Source: JAFGSI01 sp041287425
GTDB taxonomy: Bacteria > Chloroflexota > Anaerolineae > Anaerolineales > Villigracilaceae
Length of the DNA: 64,000 nt
Assembly (NCBI GenBank): GCA_041287425.1
Contig: JBEULG010000011.1
Location: 1-64,000 of the forward strand
Direction: 5' to 3'
In this document: positions 1 through 7,152 of the stretch, piece after piece
Position numbering within the stretch: the first letter of the stretch is position 1
How the letters are laid out: every line of letters starts with the position of its first letter
The notes under the pieces: model-generated
Databases searched by the model: none
Told to the model about the DNA's origin: nothing
What the model saw: only the letters and a program-made list of their open reading frames with translations
Made by a program: the position numbers and the translations under genes

Positions 1-345
1 CAGGGCGGCCAGGGCGCGGGCGCGGTACCACTCATTCTGGATTTCCCTTGCGGCGGCCAGGGCTTCGGGCAGGAGTTCGGGCGGCAGGTGCGGCGCCAGG
101 GCGGCCAGGGCGTCGGCGCGATGTTGCTCATACTGGATTTCTCTTGTGGCGGCCAGGGCTTCGGGGAACAGGTCGGGCGGCAGGTGCGGCACCAGGGCGG
201 CCAGGGCGTCGGCGCGTTGCCTGTCATTCTGGATTTCCCTTGCGGCGGCCAGGGCTTCGGGCAGGAGTTCGGGCGGCAGGTGCGGCGCCAGGGCGGCCAG
301 GGCGTCGGCCTGTTGATCTTCATCCGGCATTTGACGGATGTAGGC
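1..345 (-). repeat. 96-bp tandem repeats inside the NTPase gene
   Basis: A 96-bp unit recurs with register at 33, 129 and 225 on the plus strand and runs off the window. Each unit encodes a 32-residue helical repeat containing ADALAALAPHLPPELLPEA or a close variant. DNA identity between units is very high, pointing to recent expansion or gene conversion rather than old divergent repeats. Confidence 0.85.
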
Positions 346-2043
346 CAGCGCCTGGCGCGGCGTCCAGTAGCCGTGCTGTACCAGCAGAGCAGGGAGTTTC
401 GGCGGCAGGTTAGCGGCCAGGCTGTGGATGCTGGCTTCGATGAGCGCGCAGCGGATTTCCAGCCCGAGTTCAGGCACGGCGGCATCCGTTTCGGCGGCGC
501 GGCGGTTTTCTTCTATTGCCCGACGCCAGACGGCCCCCCCATCGCCCAAGTAGCCGCCGAAGCCGCCCTCCAGGGATTCCCAGGCTTCTGCCCAGGCCTT
601 CGTCTCGACCAGGCGGCGCAGGTCGGCGAGCGGGGCGCAGGCGCGCTCCAGGTGGGCACGGGTGTAGCGCACCAGGTAAGGCGGCGTCTCCTTCGGGGGC
701 AGGGCGCCGCGTTCCAGGGCCTCCAGCATCTGCTTTCCCCAGGTCAGGAAGCGCCTTTCCAGGGCCTCCCGCTCGGCGGGGATGAGTTTGTTCCAGAAAT
801 ACTCCGGCAGGCGCGGGTGGGCGAAGACGTAGGCCGCTTTGCTCTGGACCACGAAGCGCGCCAGCGGGCGCAGGCTCTCTTCCAGCGTCAAAGAATCCAG
901 CCCGGCGGCCGGGCCGGCCAGGGTCAGCAGGTCTTCGGCGCGCAGCGGGCCGAAGGCGGCGCTGAGCAGGTTCAGCGCTTCGCGCACCGCCTTCTCGCGC
1001 AGCGGGGCTTTTTCTCCCCACAGTTTGCGCTGGTCTTGCCACCAGCGGTCGAAGTAGCCTTCGTAGCCGGGCTTCAGGGTGCGCAGGTCTTGCGGCTGGA
1101 GGCGGCGGACGGCTTCCCCCTTCTGCCACAGGTCGCTCACGTACAGGTTGACCAGCAGCGGGTCGCCTTCGGTCAGGCGGTGGAGTTCTTCGATGATGAA
1201 GGGCTGACGGGCGAGTTCATCGAGCGGCACGCCCATCTTTTCCAGCACATCGCGCAGGCCGGGGCGGTCGAGCGGGGCGAGGTCGAGATGGCAGACCTTG
1301 AGCCGCTCCCAGGCCAGGGCGCGCTGCCAGTCTTGGGGCTGGGGGCGGTCGGCGGTCAGGCGGGCGCTGAGTAGCACCTTCAGCCCGGGCGGGGGGTCGA
1401 GCGGGAAGAGCGCGCCGTCCACGTCCCAGTTGGCGGCTTCGTCCACGCCATCCAGCACCACCAGCAGGCGTGCGGCGGGCGAGGGGCGCCTGAGGTAGTC
1501 GCTGAACATGCCGCGCCAGACTTCATCGGGGATGTTTGGGTCGGTGGGGACTTCTTCGCCGAAAACCCGCGCCAGTTGGGCGGTGAGGGCGGCGAAGGCC
1601 ACGCTGGCCAGGTTGGTGCTGAAACGGATGCTGACTGGCAGGAAGACGGCCGGCAGGTCGGGGTGGGTGTGGCGCAGGGCGGTCAGCCAGCGCACCAGCA
1701 GGGCGGATTTGCCGCGCCCGGCCGGGGCGGTGAGCAGGGCGTAGGACGGGGCGGCGGGGTCATCCAGCCAGGCGTCCAGGGCCTGCAGGGCATCATCGCG
1801 CCCGCCGAAAGGCACGGGGTTGTCGGGCGTGCCCAGGTACAGGCGCAGGAAGTTCTGGATGCGCGTGGCGTAGTCGGTCGGCAGGCGGCGGAGGGGGGCG
1901 GTGAGGTACTGGATGACGATGTTGTGGTCGCCGGTGACGATGAAGTTGTCCTGCGCACCAGGGCCTACGGTTGCGCTGCGCTCACCGCTGGCAGTGATGT
2001 GGGTTTGTTGGTTTTTATCCTGTGGGTTGGACGTGGAGGTCAT
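1..2043 (-). CDS. NLR-like STAND NTPase with C-terminal helical repeats (partial, 3' end outside window)
   Basis: The reading frame is open from an ATG at 2043 to the window edge (681 codons); GGAGAG lies just upstream. Residues about 17-45 carry a Gly/Asp/Asn-rich motif (ASGERS, then IVTGDHN). A STAND/NACHT-like NTPase follows: P-loop APAGRGKS at about 106-113 and Walker B LLVVLDGVDEA at about 193-203. A winged-helix/helical part and then at least three 32-residue alpha-helical repeats (LPPELLPEALAAAREIQ type) end the visible part. Such proteins are signal-sensing ATPases, often in defence or programmed cell death. It lies downstream of the 2195-2623 gene, whose C-terminus carries the same motif, so the two probably form one operon and one signalling pair. 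The family call is solid; the sensed signal is unknown. Confidence 0.85.
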   Translation of the reverse strand, partial: MTSTSNPQDKNQQTHITASGERSATVGPGAQDNFIVTGDHNIVIQYLTAPLRRLPTDYATRIQNFLRLYLGTPDNPVPFGGRDDALQALDAWLDDPAAPSYALLTAPAGRGKSALLVRWLTALRHTHPDLPAVFLPVSIRFSTNLASVAFAALTAQLARVFGEEVPTDPNIPDEVWRGMFSDYLRRPSPAARLLVVLDGVDEAANWDVDGALFPLDPPPGLKVLLSARLTADRPQPQDWQRALAWERLKVCHLDLAPLDRPGLRDVLEKMGVPLDELARQPFIIEELHRLTEGDPLLVNLYVSDLWQKGEAVRRLQPQDLRTLKPGYEGYFDRWWQDQRKLWGEKAPLREKAVREALNLLSAAFGPLRAEDLLTLAGPAAGLDSLTLEESLRPLARFVVQSKAAYVFAHPRLPEYFWNKLIPAEREALERRFLTWGKQMLEALERGALPPKETPPYLVRYTRAHLERACAPLADLRRLVETKAWAEAWESLEGGFGGYLGDGGAVWRRAIEENRRAAETDAAVPELGLEIRCALIEASIHSLAANLPPKLPALLVQHGYWTPRQALAYIRQMPDEDQQADALAALAPHLPPELLPEALAAAREIQNDRQRADALAALVPHLPPDLFPEALAATREIQYEQHRADALAALAPHLPPELLPEALAAAREIQNEWYRARALAAL

Positions 2044-2055
2044 TGGCTCTCCAAT

Positions 2056-2112
2056 CCGCCGTGGATTGAAAATCCACGGCTCAGGTCATGGAAGTCCGCT
2101 AAAAGCGGACTG
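2056..2112. repeat. Two short palindromes between effector and NTPase genes
   Basis: The gap between the two minus-strand genes holds CCGTGGATT-GAA-AATCCACGG (about 2059-2079) and AGTCCGCT-AAA-AGCGGACT (about 2092-2110). Both are perfect short hairpins without a T-run, so they look more like REP-type palindromes or mRNA-stabilising stems than terminators. Confidence 0.6.
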
Positions 2113-2173
2113 TGGTGGCGATTTTCGACCGTGCTTCGGGCTTCCTGATTTGAATTTTAGCGCAAAGTAGGTA

Positions 2174-2195
2174 GGACAACTGCTCGCAGTTGTCC
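2174..2195. repeat. Palindrome GGACAACTGC-N2-GCAGTTGTCC, copy 1
   Basis: A perfect 10-bp inverted repeat that reaches into the stop codon of the 2195-2623 gene. A copy differing only in one central base lies at 7121-7142, also just beyond the end of a minus-strand gene. Confidence 0.75.
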
Positions 2196-2623
2196 TAGTT
2201 GTTCACCTGGTTTTTGTCGCCCGTGATAATCACGCTCCCGCTCACATCCCCGCCAATCGCCACGGAGCGATTCCCGCTGGCATTGACGGTCTTGCCGCCG
2301 CTTGGGGCGCTCGCCAGCAGGCGGGTGGCTTCGGCGAGCAGGGCGGGGTCTTCCTGCAGGAGTTTCTTGAGTTGCTGGCGCAGGGCGGCGAGGGCGTCGG
2401 GGTCGGTGGGGGTGGATTGGGCGTCGGTCAGGGCTTCTTGCAGGGCGGGCTTGGCTTTCGCTTTGTGCCGGATTTTGTCCGCCAGGGCTTTCAGTCCCTC
2501 CCAGGCGTCAGCGGAGAGTTTCTTCCCCAGTTCGCCCGCTGCGGATTTGGCGAGTTCAATCCCGCCTTTGAGCAGGTAGGGCAGCAGCGGGGCGAGGATT
2601 TGTGCCAGTTGAGAAATGTCCAT
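2195..2623 (-). CDS. Small helical protein with C-terminal motif matching the NLR (candidate effector)
   Basis: 142 residues from ATG 2623, chosen because AGGAGGT lies 5 bases upstream; the frame extends further up but has no comparable site there. Residues 1-110 look all-helical with a hydrophobic start (ISQLAQILAPLLPYLLKGG), Ala/Lys-rich afterwards. Residues about 114-142 form a Gly/Val/Ile/Asn motif (ASGNRSVAIGGDV, then IITGDKN) which aligns with the N-terminal motif of the adjacent STAND NTPase at about 12 of 28 positions. Known context: bacterial NLR-associated amyloid signalling pairs join a small helical membrane-acting (Bell-type) effector ending in an amyloid motif to an NLR starting with the same motif. 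The assignment is an inference from architecture; no family was searched. Confidence 0.65.
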   Translation of the reverse strand: MDISQLAQILAPLLPYLLKGGIELAKSAAGELGKKLSADAWEGLKALADKIRHKAKAKPALQEALTDAQSTPTDPDALAALRQQLKKLLQEDPALLAEATRLLASAPSGGKTVNASGNRSVAIGGDVSGSVIITGDKNQVNN

Positions 2624-2642
2624 GCGTGACCTCCTGAATGAG

Positions 2643-2659
2643 AAAAAGGCGCTTGCGCC
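2643..2659 (-). terminator. Rho-independent terminator of the 2754-3998 gene
   Basis: On the minus strand GGCGC-AA-GCGCC is followed directly by TTTTT. It lies about 100 bases after the lipoprotein stop codon and 20 bases before the effector start, separating the two transcription units. Confidence 0.7.
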
Positions 2660-2753
2660 GATTTTACCCCAACCTAAAAAAATCCGCCGCCCCGCAAGGA
2701 CTCTGCCCCGCAGGACGGCGGACTGACCATTGCACTGATAACTGATAACTGCT

Positions 2754-3998
2754 CTACCTGTTCCACTCCAGATAGGAGTTATAGACCTGCAACTGCGTAG
2801 CCCAGGTGATGATTCCCTCATCGGCCAGCGACTGCATTTGGGCGAAGAAATAGCGCAGCACGGCCTCGTTTTCGGGCGCGAAGAGGTTGGCGGGGATGTA
2901 AATGGTCAACTTGGCAATGCGCGTCCGGTCGCGGAGGCGGTCAACTTCACGAATCCTTGCTGTCAGCGCATCCACATCGGTGTTCGTCAGGGCGCATTCG
3001 GGGCGGCATTGCGCCCCGCTCACCTCGCCGACGCCCTCCTCCATGCCGGCCAGCGTTCCCATCTCGCCGGAGGAAACCAGGATGACGCCGTTTTCATCGG
3101 GGAGAAAATCGCGGGCGTCGGCGACCATGAAGGGATAGATTCGCTGCTCCAAGTCAACGGGAGCGTTCATGTGGTAGCCGACGCGGAAGATGTATTCGTT
3201 TGTCCAGGAGGGGTCGGGGCGGTTTTCGAGCGGCATGGAAAGGTAGTGCATGCCGACGATGCCGTCGAGATACTTGAAACCGGCCAGCGCGGCGGCCTGC
3301 GCCCAGTCGTTGGCCCCGCCGCCGCCCGAACAGCCGAGATTGTTTTCTGCTCCCACCAGAGCGTCCACCAGCGCCTTGTTCTCGGCGAAGAAGCGGGCGT
3401 AGTCCTCGACCGGCATGACCTCGTCGCGGAAGCCGAAATCGCAGTGCGTGCCGACGCCGTGTCCGCGCGCCACAATCTCGGCCATGAAATTGCGATTCCA
3501 GCGCCTGTTGGCGATGGCGAACGGCCGTTCCGACTCGATGGTCAGTTTCGCGCCGTACTCATCCGCCAGGTCCATGCCGTAGGTCAATTGCTCGATATGA
3601 TGCAAGAAGACGGCCTGATCGCGGTCGTCGGTGAAGTTCTGCTCCATGTGAGTCATGGTGGTCAGAAAGAGGGGCGCCTCGGCAGCGCGGACCGGGGGGC
3701 TGGTCGCGCTCGCTTCGGCGGTAGATTCTGCTGTTGGGGCGGTTGCGCAGTCGGCCGGACAGTTTTGGGCGTTCTCTGGCCCGGCGCAAACACCATCTCC
3801 ACATGGACGGATGGACGCTTCCGGCCTCTCTGTCGGACTTCCGCAGTCGGTCGGACAGTTTTGGGCGTTCTCTGGCCCGGCGCAAACGCCATCTCCACAT
3901 GGACGGATGGACGCTTCTGGCCTCTCTGTCGGACTTCCGCAGGCAGAGAACAGGACGATGAATAGGACGGACAGGAGAGCAACCCTTTTCGTGCTCAT
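2754..3998 (-). CDS. Lipoprotein with duplicated Cys-rich motif and deacetylase-like domain
   Basis: 414 residues. An N-terminal lipoprotein signal (VLFIVLFSAC, lipobox Cys20) predicts an anchored extracytoplasmic protein. Residues 20-83 are two almost identical 32-residue units, each with CGDGVCAGPENAQNCP-x-DC, a small cysteine-rich motif common in secreted proteins. After an Ala/Thr/Ser linker, residues about 108-414 resemble the glycoside hydrolase/polysaccharide deacetylase-like barrel: a TTMTHMEQNFTDD strand start, GHGVGTHCD with a candidate metal His/Asp, and a Ser/Gly-rich loop CSGGGGANDW. The substrate cannot be told; a cell-surface carbohydrate role is possible. It is transcribed alone, ending at the 2643 terminator. 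Confidence 0.6.
   Translation of the reverse strand: MSTKRVALLSVLFIVLFSACGSPTERPEASIRPCGDGVCAGPENAQNCPTDCGSPTERPEASIRPCGDGVCAGPENAQNCPADCATAPTAESTAEASATSPPVRAAEAPLFLTTMTHMEQNFTDDRDQAVFLHHIEQLTYGMDLADEYGAKLTIESERPFAIANRRWNRNFMAEIVARGHGVGTHCDFGFRDEVMPVEDYARFFAENKALVDALVGAENNLGCSGGGGANDWAQAAALAGFKYLDGIVGMHYLSMPLENRPDPSWTNEYIFRVGYHMNAPVDLEQRIYPFMVADARDFLPDENGVILVSSGEMGTLAGMEEGVGEVSGAQCRPECALTNTDVDALTARIREVDRLRDRTRIAKLTIYIPANLFAPENEAVLRYFFAQMQSLADEGIITWATQLQVYNSYLEWNR
3750..3941 (-). repeat. 96-bp tandem duplication in the lipoprotein gene
   Basis: Two adjacent 96-bp copies (3846-3941 and 3750-3845) differ at only a few bases, giving one amino-acid change (PTDC versus PADC). The near identity suggests a recent in-frame duplication. 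Confidence 0.9.
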
Positions 3999-4031
3999 TT
4001 TTTCTCTACCGACCGACTATCTAATCGGCGA

Positions 4032-7000
4032 CTAGTGACGATCCGACGCCCGTCTGGCGACTAATGCCCGCCACACCTTCTCTGGCGTGACCGGGTTGGA
4101 GTCGATGTCCACACCGACCGCGTCGCGCACCGCGTTGCCTACCGCCGGGGCGACGCCGTCCATCGGGATTTCGGCCACCGCTTTGATGCCGAAGGGATGG
4201 GTCGGTTCGTAGGTTTCGACGAAGATGACCTCCATCTGCGGCATCTCGTCGGCGCGGAAGATGTGGTAGCGGTCGAAGTCGCGCTGACGGATGAGACCGC
4301 GCTCGTCCCAGGTCAGTTCCTCGCACACGGCGTAGCCCAGGGCCTGGGTCATGCCGCCCTCGATCTGACCGGAGGCAGTCAGCGGGTTGACGATGACGCC
4401 GCTATCCACGGCCATCACCAGTTTGTCCACCGTCACCTGACCGGTCTCGGTGTCCACAGTCACCTCGGCGAATTGGGCGGCAAAAGGCGGCGGGGAGGAG
4501 GGCGAGACGTGGGAGGCCGCACCCATAATCTGTTCCTGCTCGTTGCGATGCAGCGTATCGAGGGCGATTTCGGTCAGGGGGATGGAGCGACCGTCCGGGG
4601 CAATGGCCTGCTTGTTGGCGAGTCGGATGGTCTGAGAGTCGGATAGTCCGAGCATTTTCGCGGCGCGCGCTTTGATGCGTTCCGCGCACTGCTGGGCGGC
4701 TTTCACCGCGGCTGTGCCGGAGATGTAGGTGGTGGACGAGGCATAGGCGCCCTTGTCGAAGGGGGTGAAGTCGGTGTCGGAGGAGTAAACGATGATGTCA
4801 TCCAGCGGCACGCCCAAGACTTCGGCCACCATCTGGGCGATGACCGTATCCGAGCCGGTGCCCAGGTCGGTGGCGCCGATTTGCAGGTTGAACGAGCCGT
4901 CATCGTTCATCTTGACCCATGCCCCGCCCATGTCCAGGTAGGGGATGGCCGTGCCTTGCATCACCAGGGCAACCCCAATACCCTTCCTGTAGGACAGGCT
5001 TTTAGCCTGTCCACTAGCCTGTCCACTAGCCTGTCCAGACGGGCTGAAAGCCCGTCCTACATGCCACGCCTCATTCCCAAACTTCTCATCCCAGCCAATG
5101 GCCGCCTTGCCCTGGCGCACGCACTCCTCCAGCCCCACGGTGTGGATGATCTCCGGGCGCGGCTCGCGGCCCTCGTTCCAGGCGGTGCTGAAGGGGTGAT
5201 ACTCGCCGGAGCGGAGGGCGTTTTTCAGGCGGAACTCAATCGGGTCGAAGCCCATCGCCCGCGCGATTTTCTCCATGTGACGCTCCACCGGCCAGAAACC
5301 CTGGGGCACACCGTAGCCGCGATAGGCCCCGGCCGGCGGCGTGTTGGTATAGACGACATCGGCGTAGAAGCGGATGTTGGGCGACTTGCGGTAGGGGCCA
5401 TCGCCCACGTAGAGCGCCATCGCCTTGTGGCCGGTGTTGCCGGTCACGGTCAGGGCGTGACAGCCGTAAGCGCCGGTATCGGAGAGGACGCGCATCTCGT
5501 TGGCGGTCATCGTCCCATCGCGCTTGATGCCGGTCTTCATCCAGATTTTCATCGGGTGGCGCGAACGGGCGGCGTAGAACTCCTCCTCACGGGTGTACTC
5601 GTAGAGCACCGGGCGGCCGGTGGCGATGGTCAGGTGGGCGGGGACGTCCTCGATGAGCACCTCCTGCTTGCCGCCAAAGCCACCGCCGATGCGCGGCTTG
5701 ATGACGCGAATGCGCTTGACCGGCAGCCCCAGCACGGGGGCCAGTTGCCGCCGGACGTGGAACGGGACCTGCGTGCTGGTGCGGATGACCAGGCGGTCGT
5801 TCTCGTCCCAGAAGGTCAGCGCCACGTGCGGCTCGATGTGCGCCTGCTGGACCTTCGGCACTTCATATACGCCCTCGAAGATTTCGTCCGCTTCAGCGAA
5901 GCCCTTCTCCACGTCGCCGATGTCAATGCGGATTTCGGCCGCCAGGTTGCGCTGGGGGTCGCAGACGGCAAAGGGCACGTATTCCGGTTCATCGTGGATG
6001 ACCGGCGCGCCGGGCTTCATGGCCTCTTCCTTATCCAGGACGGCCGGCAGCACTTCGTACTCGACCTCGATCAACTTCAACGCCTGCTCGGCGATCTCCG
6101 GCGTCTCGGCAGCGACGAAGGCCACCCGGTCGCCCACGAAGCGGACTTTGTAGTCCAGCGAGAAGGTATCCAGCGGGCCGGGGATGGGGTGGCTCTGCCC
6201 GGCGGTGGAATAGACGACGCGCGGGATGTCCTGCCAGGTGAGCACGGCGGCCACGCCTGGCAGGGCCTTGGCCTTGCTGGTATCAATGCGCTTGATGCGG
6301 GCGTGGGCGTGGGGGGAGCGGAGCACTTTGGCATAGAGCAGGCCGCGGATGGGGAAATCCACGCCCAGCAGGTCGGCGGCGAAGGCCGGCTTCCCCTGCG
6401 CCAGTTTGAGCGCATCCACTTTCTTCTCCGGCCGGCCCACCACCTGCCAGCCGTCTCTTTCGGGCGCGACGACCATTTTCGGCATCGTCCGTGGCTGGGT
6501 CATCACTCCGCCCTCTCCGGCGGGTGTTTCCGGCGCTATTTCTTCCCCCTCTTCCCACGCCTGACGACTCACACCTGATGTCTGATGACTGACGTCTGAC
6601 GACTGAGGACTAACGACTCCCCCCCGCATCATGGCCGCAGCGCGCAGCACGGCCTGCACCGGCTTGACGTAGCCCGTGCAGCGGCAGAGCACGCCGGAGA
6701 TGGCTTCACGCACTTCGGCCTCGGTCGGGTAGGGGTTGCGGTCGAGCAGGGCTTTGGCAGCCAGGATTTGGGCCGGCGTACAGTACCCGCACTGGATGGC
6801 GCCGGTCTCGATGAAAGCCTGCTGGAGCGGGTGGAGGCCGGCGGTCTGCTTCCAGCCCTGTTCGGGGTGCTCACCGAGCGCCTCCAGCGTGGCGATCTGG
6901 TGACCTTCGGCCTGGGCGGCCAGCATCACCGCTGCGTTGACCGGGCGGCCGTCCAGCAGCACCGTATCCGCGCCCGTCAGCCCGTGCTCATCGCCGAACT

Positions 7001-7103
7001 TGACCGAGTGGAATCCCAGCCGCCGCACGGCAGAGAGCAGCGTCTCGGATGGGGCGGTTTCGATTTCGTAAGAGGTGCCGTTGATTTGAAGAGTCAGGTT
7101 CAT
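4032..7103 (-). CDS. Fused Fe-S/molybdopterin subunit of an XdhD/YgfN-like molybdenum hydroxylase
   Basis: 1023 residues. Residues 1-160 are the two-domain ferredoxin module. The second 2Fe-2S site is intact (Cys105, Cys108, Cys140, Cys142 in QCGYCTP and LCRCTGY), but at the first, plant-ferredoxin-type site all four ligands are replaced (Asp38, Thr43, Asp46, Ala58). Residues about 215-1015 are the large Mo-cofactor subunit, with GGGFGGKQE and AYRGYGVPQG; a C-terminal KAVAEIPMDG segment probably holds the catalytic Glu. The AYxCSFR motif of form I CO dehydrogenase is absent. Loss of the same cysteines is what I recall of E. coli XdhD (YgfN), so I place it there. Residues 162-181 and about 682-705 are encoded by repeat insertions. 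The matching FAD subunit is at 9506-10276. Substrate unknown. Confidence 0.8.
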   Translation of the reverse strand: MNLTLQINGTSYEIETAPSETLLSAVRRLGFHSVKFGDEHGLTGADTVLLDGRPVNAAVMLAAQAEGHQIATLEALGEHPEQGWKQTAGLHPLQQAFIETGAIQCGYCTPAQILAAKALLDRNPYPTEAEVREAISGVLCRCTGYVKPVQAVLRAAAMMRGGVVSPQSSDVSHQTSGVSRQAWEEGEEIAPETPAGEGGVMTQPRTMPKMVVAPERDGWQVVGRPEKKVDALKLAQGKPAFAADLLGVDFPIRGLLYAKVLRSPHAHARIKRIDTSKAKALPGVAAVLTWQDIPRVVYSTAGQSHPIPGPLDTFSLDYKVRFVGDRVAFVAAETPEIAEQALKLIEVEYEVLPAVLDKEEAMKPGAPVIHDEPEYVPFAVCDPQRNLAAEIRIDIGDVEKGFAEADEIFEGVYEVPKVQQAHIEPHVALTFWDENDRLVIRTSTQVPFHVRRQLAPVLGLPVKRIRVIKPRIGGGFGGKQEVLIEDVPAHLTIATGRPVLYEYTREEEFYAARSRHPMKIWMKTGIKRDGTMTANEMRVLSDTGAYGCHALTVTGNTGHKAMALYVGDGPYRKSPNIRFYADVVYTNTPPAGAYRGYGVPQGFWPVERHMEKIARAMGFDPIEFRLKNALRSGEYHPFSTAWNEGREPRPEIIHTVGLEECVRQGKAAIGWDEKFGNEAWHVGRAFSPSGQASGQASGQAKSLSYRKGIGVALVMQGTAIPYLDMGGAWVKMNDDGSFNLQIGATDLGTGSDTVIAQMVAEVLGVPLDDIIVYSSDTDFTPFDKGAYASSTTYISGTAAVKAAQQCAERIKARAAKMLGLSDSQTIRLANKQAIAPDGRSIPLTEIALDTLHRNEQEQIMGAASHVSPSSPPPFAAQFAEVTVDTETGQVTVDKLVMAVDSGVIVNPLTASGQIEGGMTQALGYAVCEELTWDERGLIRQRDFDRYHIFRADEMPQMEVIFVETYEPTHPFGIKAVAEIPMDGVAPAVGNAVRDAVGVDIDSNPVTPEKVWRALVARRASDRH
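4989..5060. repeat. REP-like compound palindrome inserted in-frame in the Mo subunit gene
   Basis: The 72-bp element starts GTAGGACAGGCTTTTAGCCT and ends GGGCTGAAAGCCCGTCCTAC, so its termini are inverted (GTAGGAC and GTCCTAC). Inside are three copies of the phrase GCCTGTCCACTA or a shortened form of it. It adds 24 residues (Gly-Gln-Ala-Ser repeats) between WHVGR and KGIGVAL of the molybdenum hydroxylase. Confidence 0.8.
6561..6619. repeat. TGACGACTG-type simple repeat in the Fe-S/Mo linker
   Basis: A degenerate array of CTGACGACT, CTGATGACT and CTGACGTCT encodes the Ser/Val/Gln-rich linker (VSPQSSDVSHQTSGVSRQ) between the Fe-S and Mo domains. Related arrays lie at 9853-9906, near 2733-2750 (CTGATAACTGATAACTG) and near 4012-4065. 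Confidence 0.75.
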
Positions 7104-7120
7104 GGGGAAACTCCTATTTT

Positions 7121-7142
7121 GGACAACTGCTAGCAGTTGTCC
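7121..7142. repeat. Palindrome GGACAACTGC-TA-GCAGTTGTCC, copy 2
   Basis: A perfect 22-bp palindrome between the end of the phosphatase-like gene and the start of the Mo subunit gene. It matches 2174-2195 except for one central base. Confidence 0.8.
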
Positions 7143-7152
7143 TACTTCTTGT

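Noticed and set aside
1..345. CRISPR array
   Set aside because: The repeats are adjacent 96-bp coding units without spacers and lie inside an open reading frame.
88..1374. Long plus-strand open frame of 428 codons
   Set aside because: It is the antisense shadow of the NLR-like NTPase, created by GC-rich repeats; the minus-strand frame has P-loop, Walker B and a ribosome site.
2754..2760. The 96-bp periods in the NLR gene and in the lipoprotein gene as one repeat family
   Set aside because: The unit sequences are unrelated; only the length agrees.
4881..6578. Plus-strand open frame of 565 codons
   Set aside because: Antisense to the molybdenum hydroxylase gene, whose cofactor motifs are intact; low-complexity translation without a family pattern.
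4032..7103. CO dehydrogenase large subunit
   Set aside because: The form I motif AYxCSFR is absent (AYRGYG instead) and the ferredoxin module is fused and lacks one cluster.
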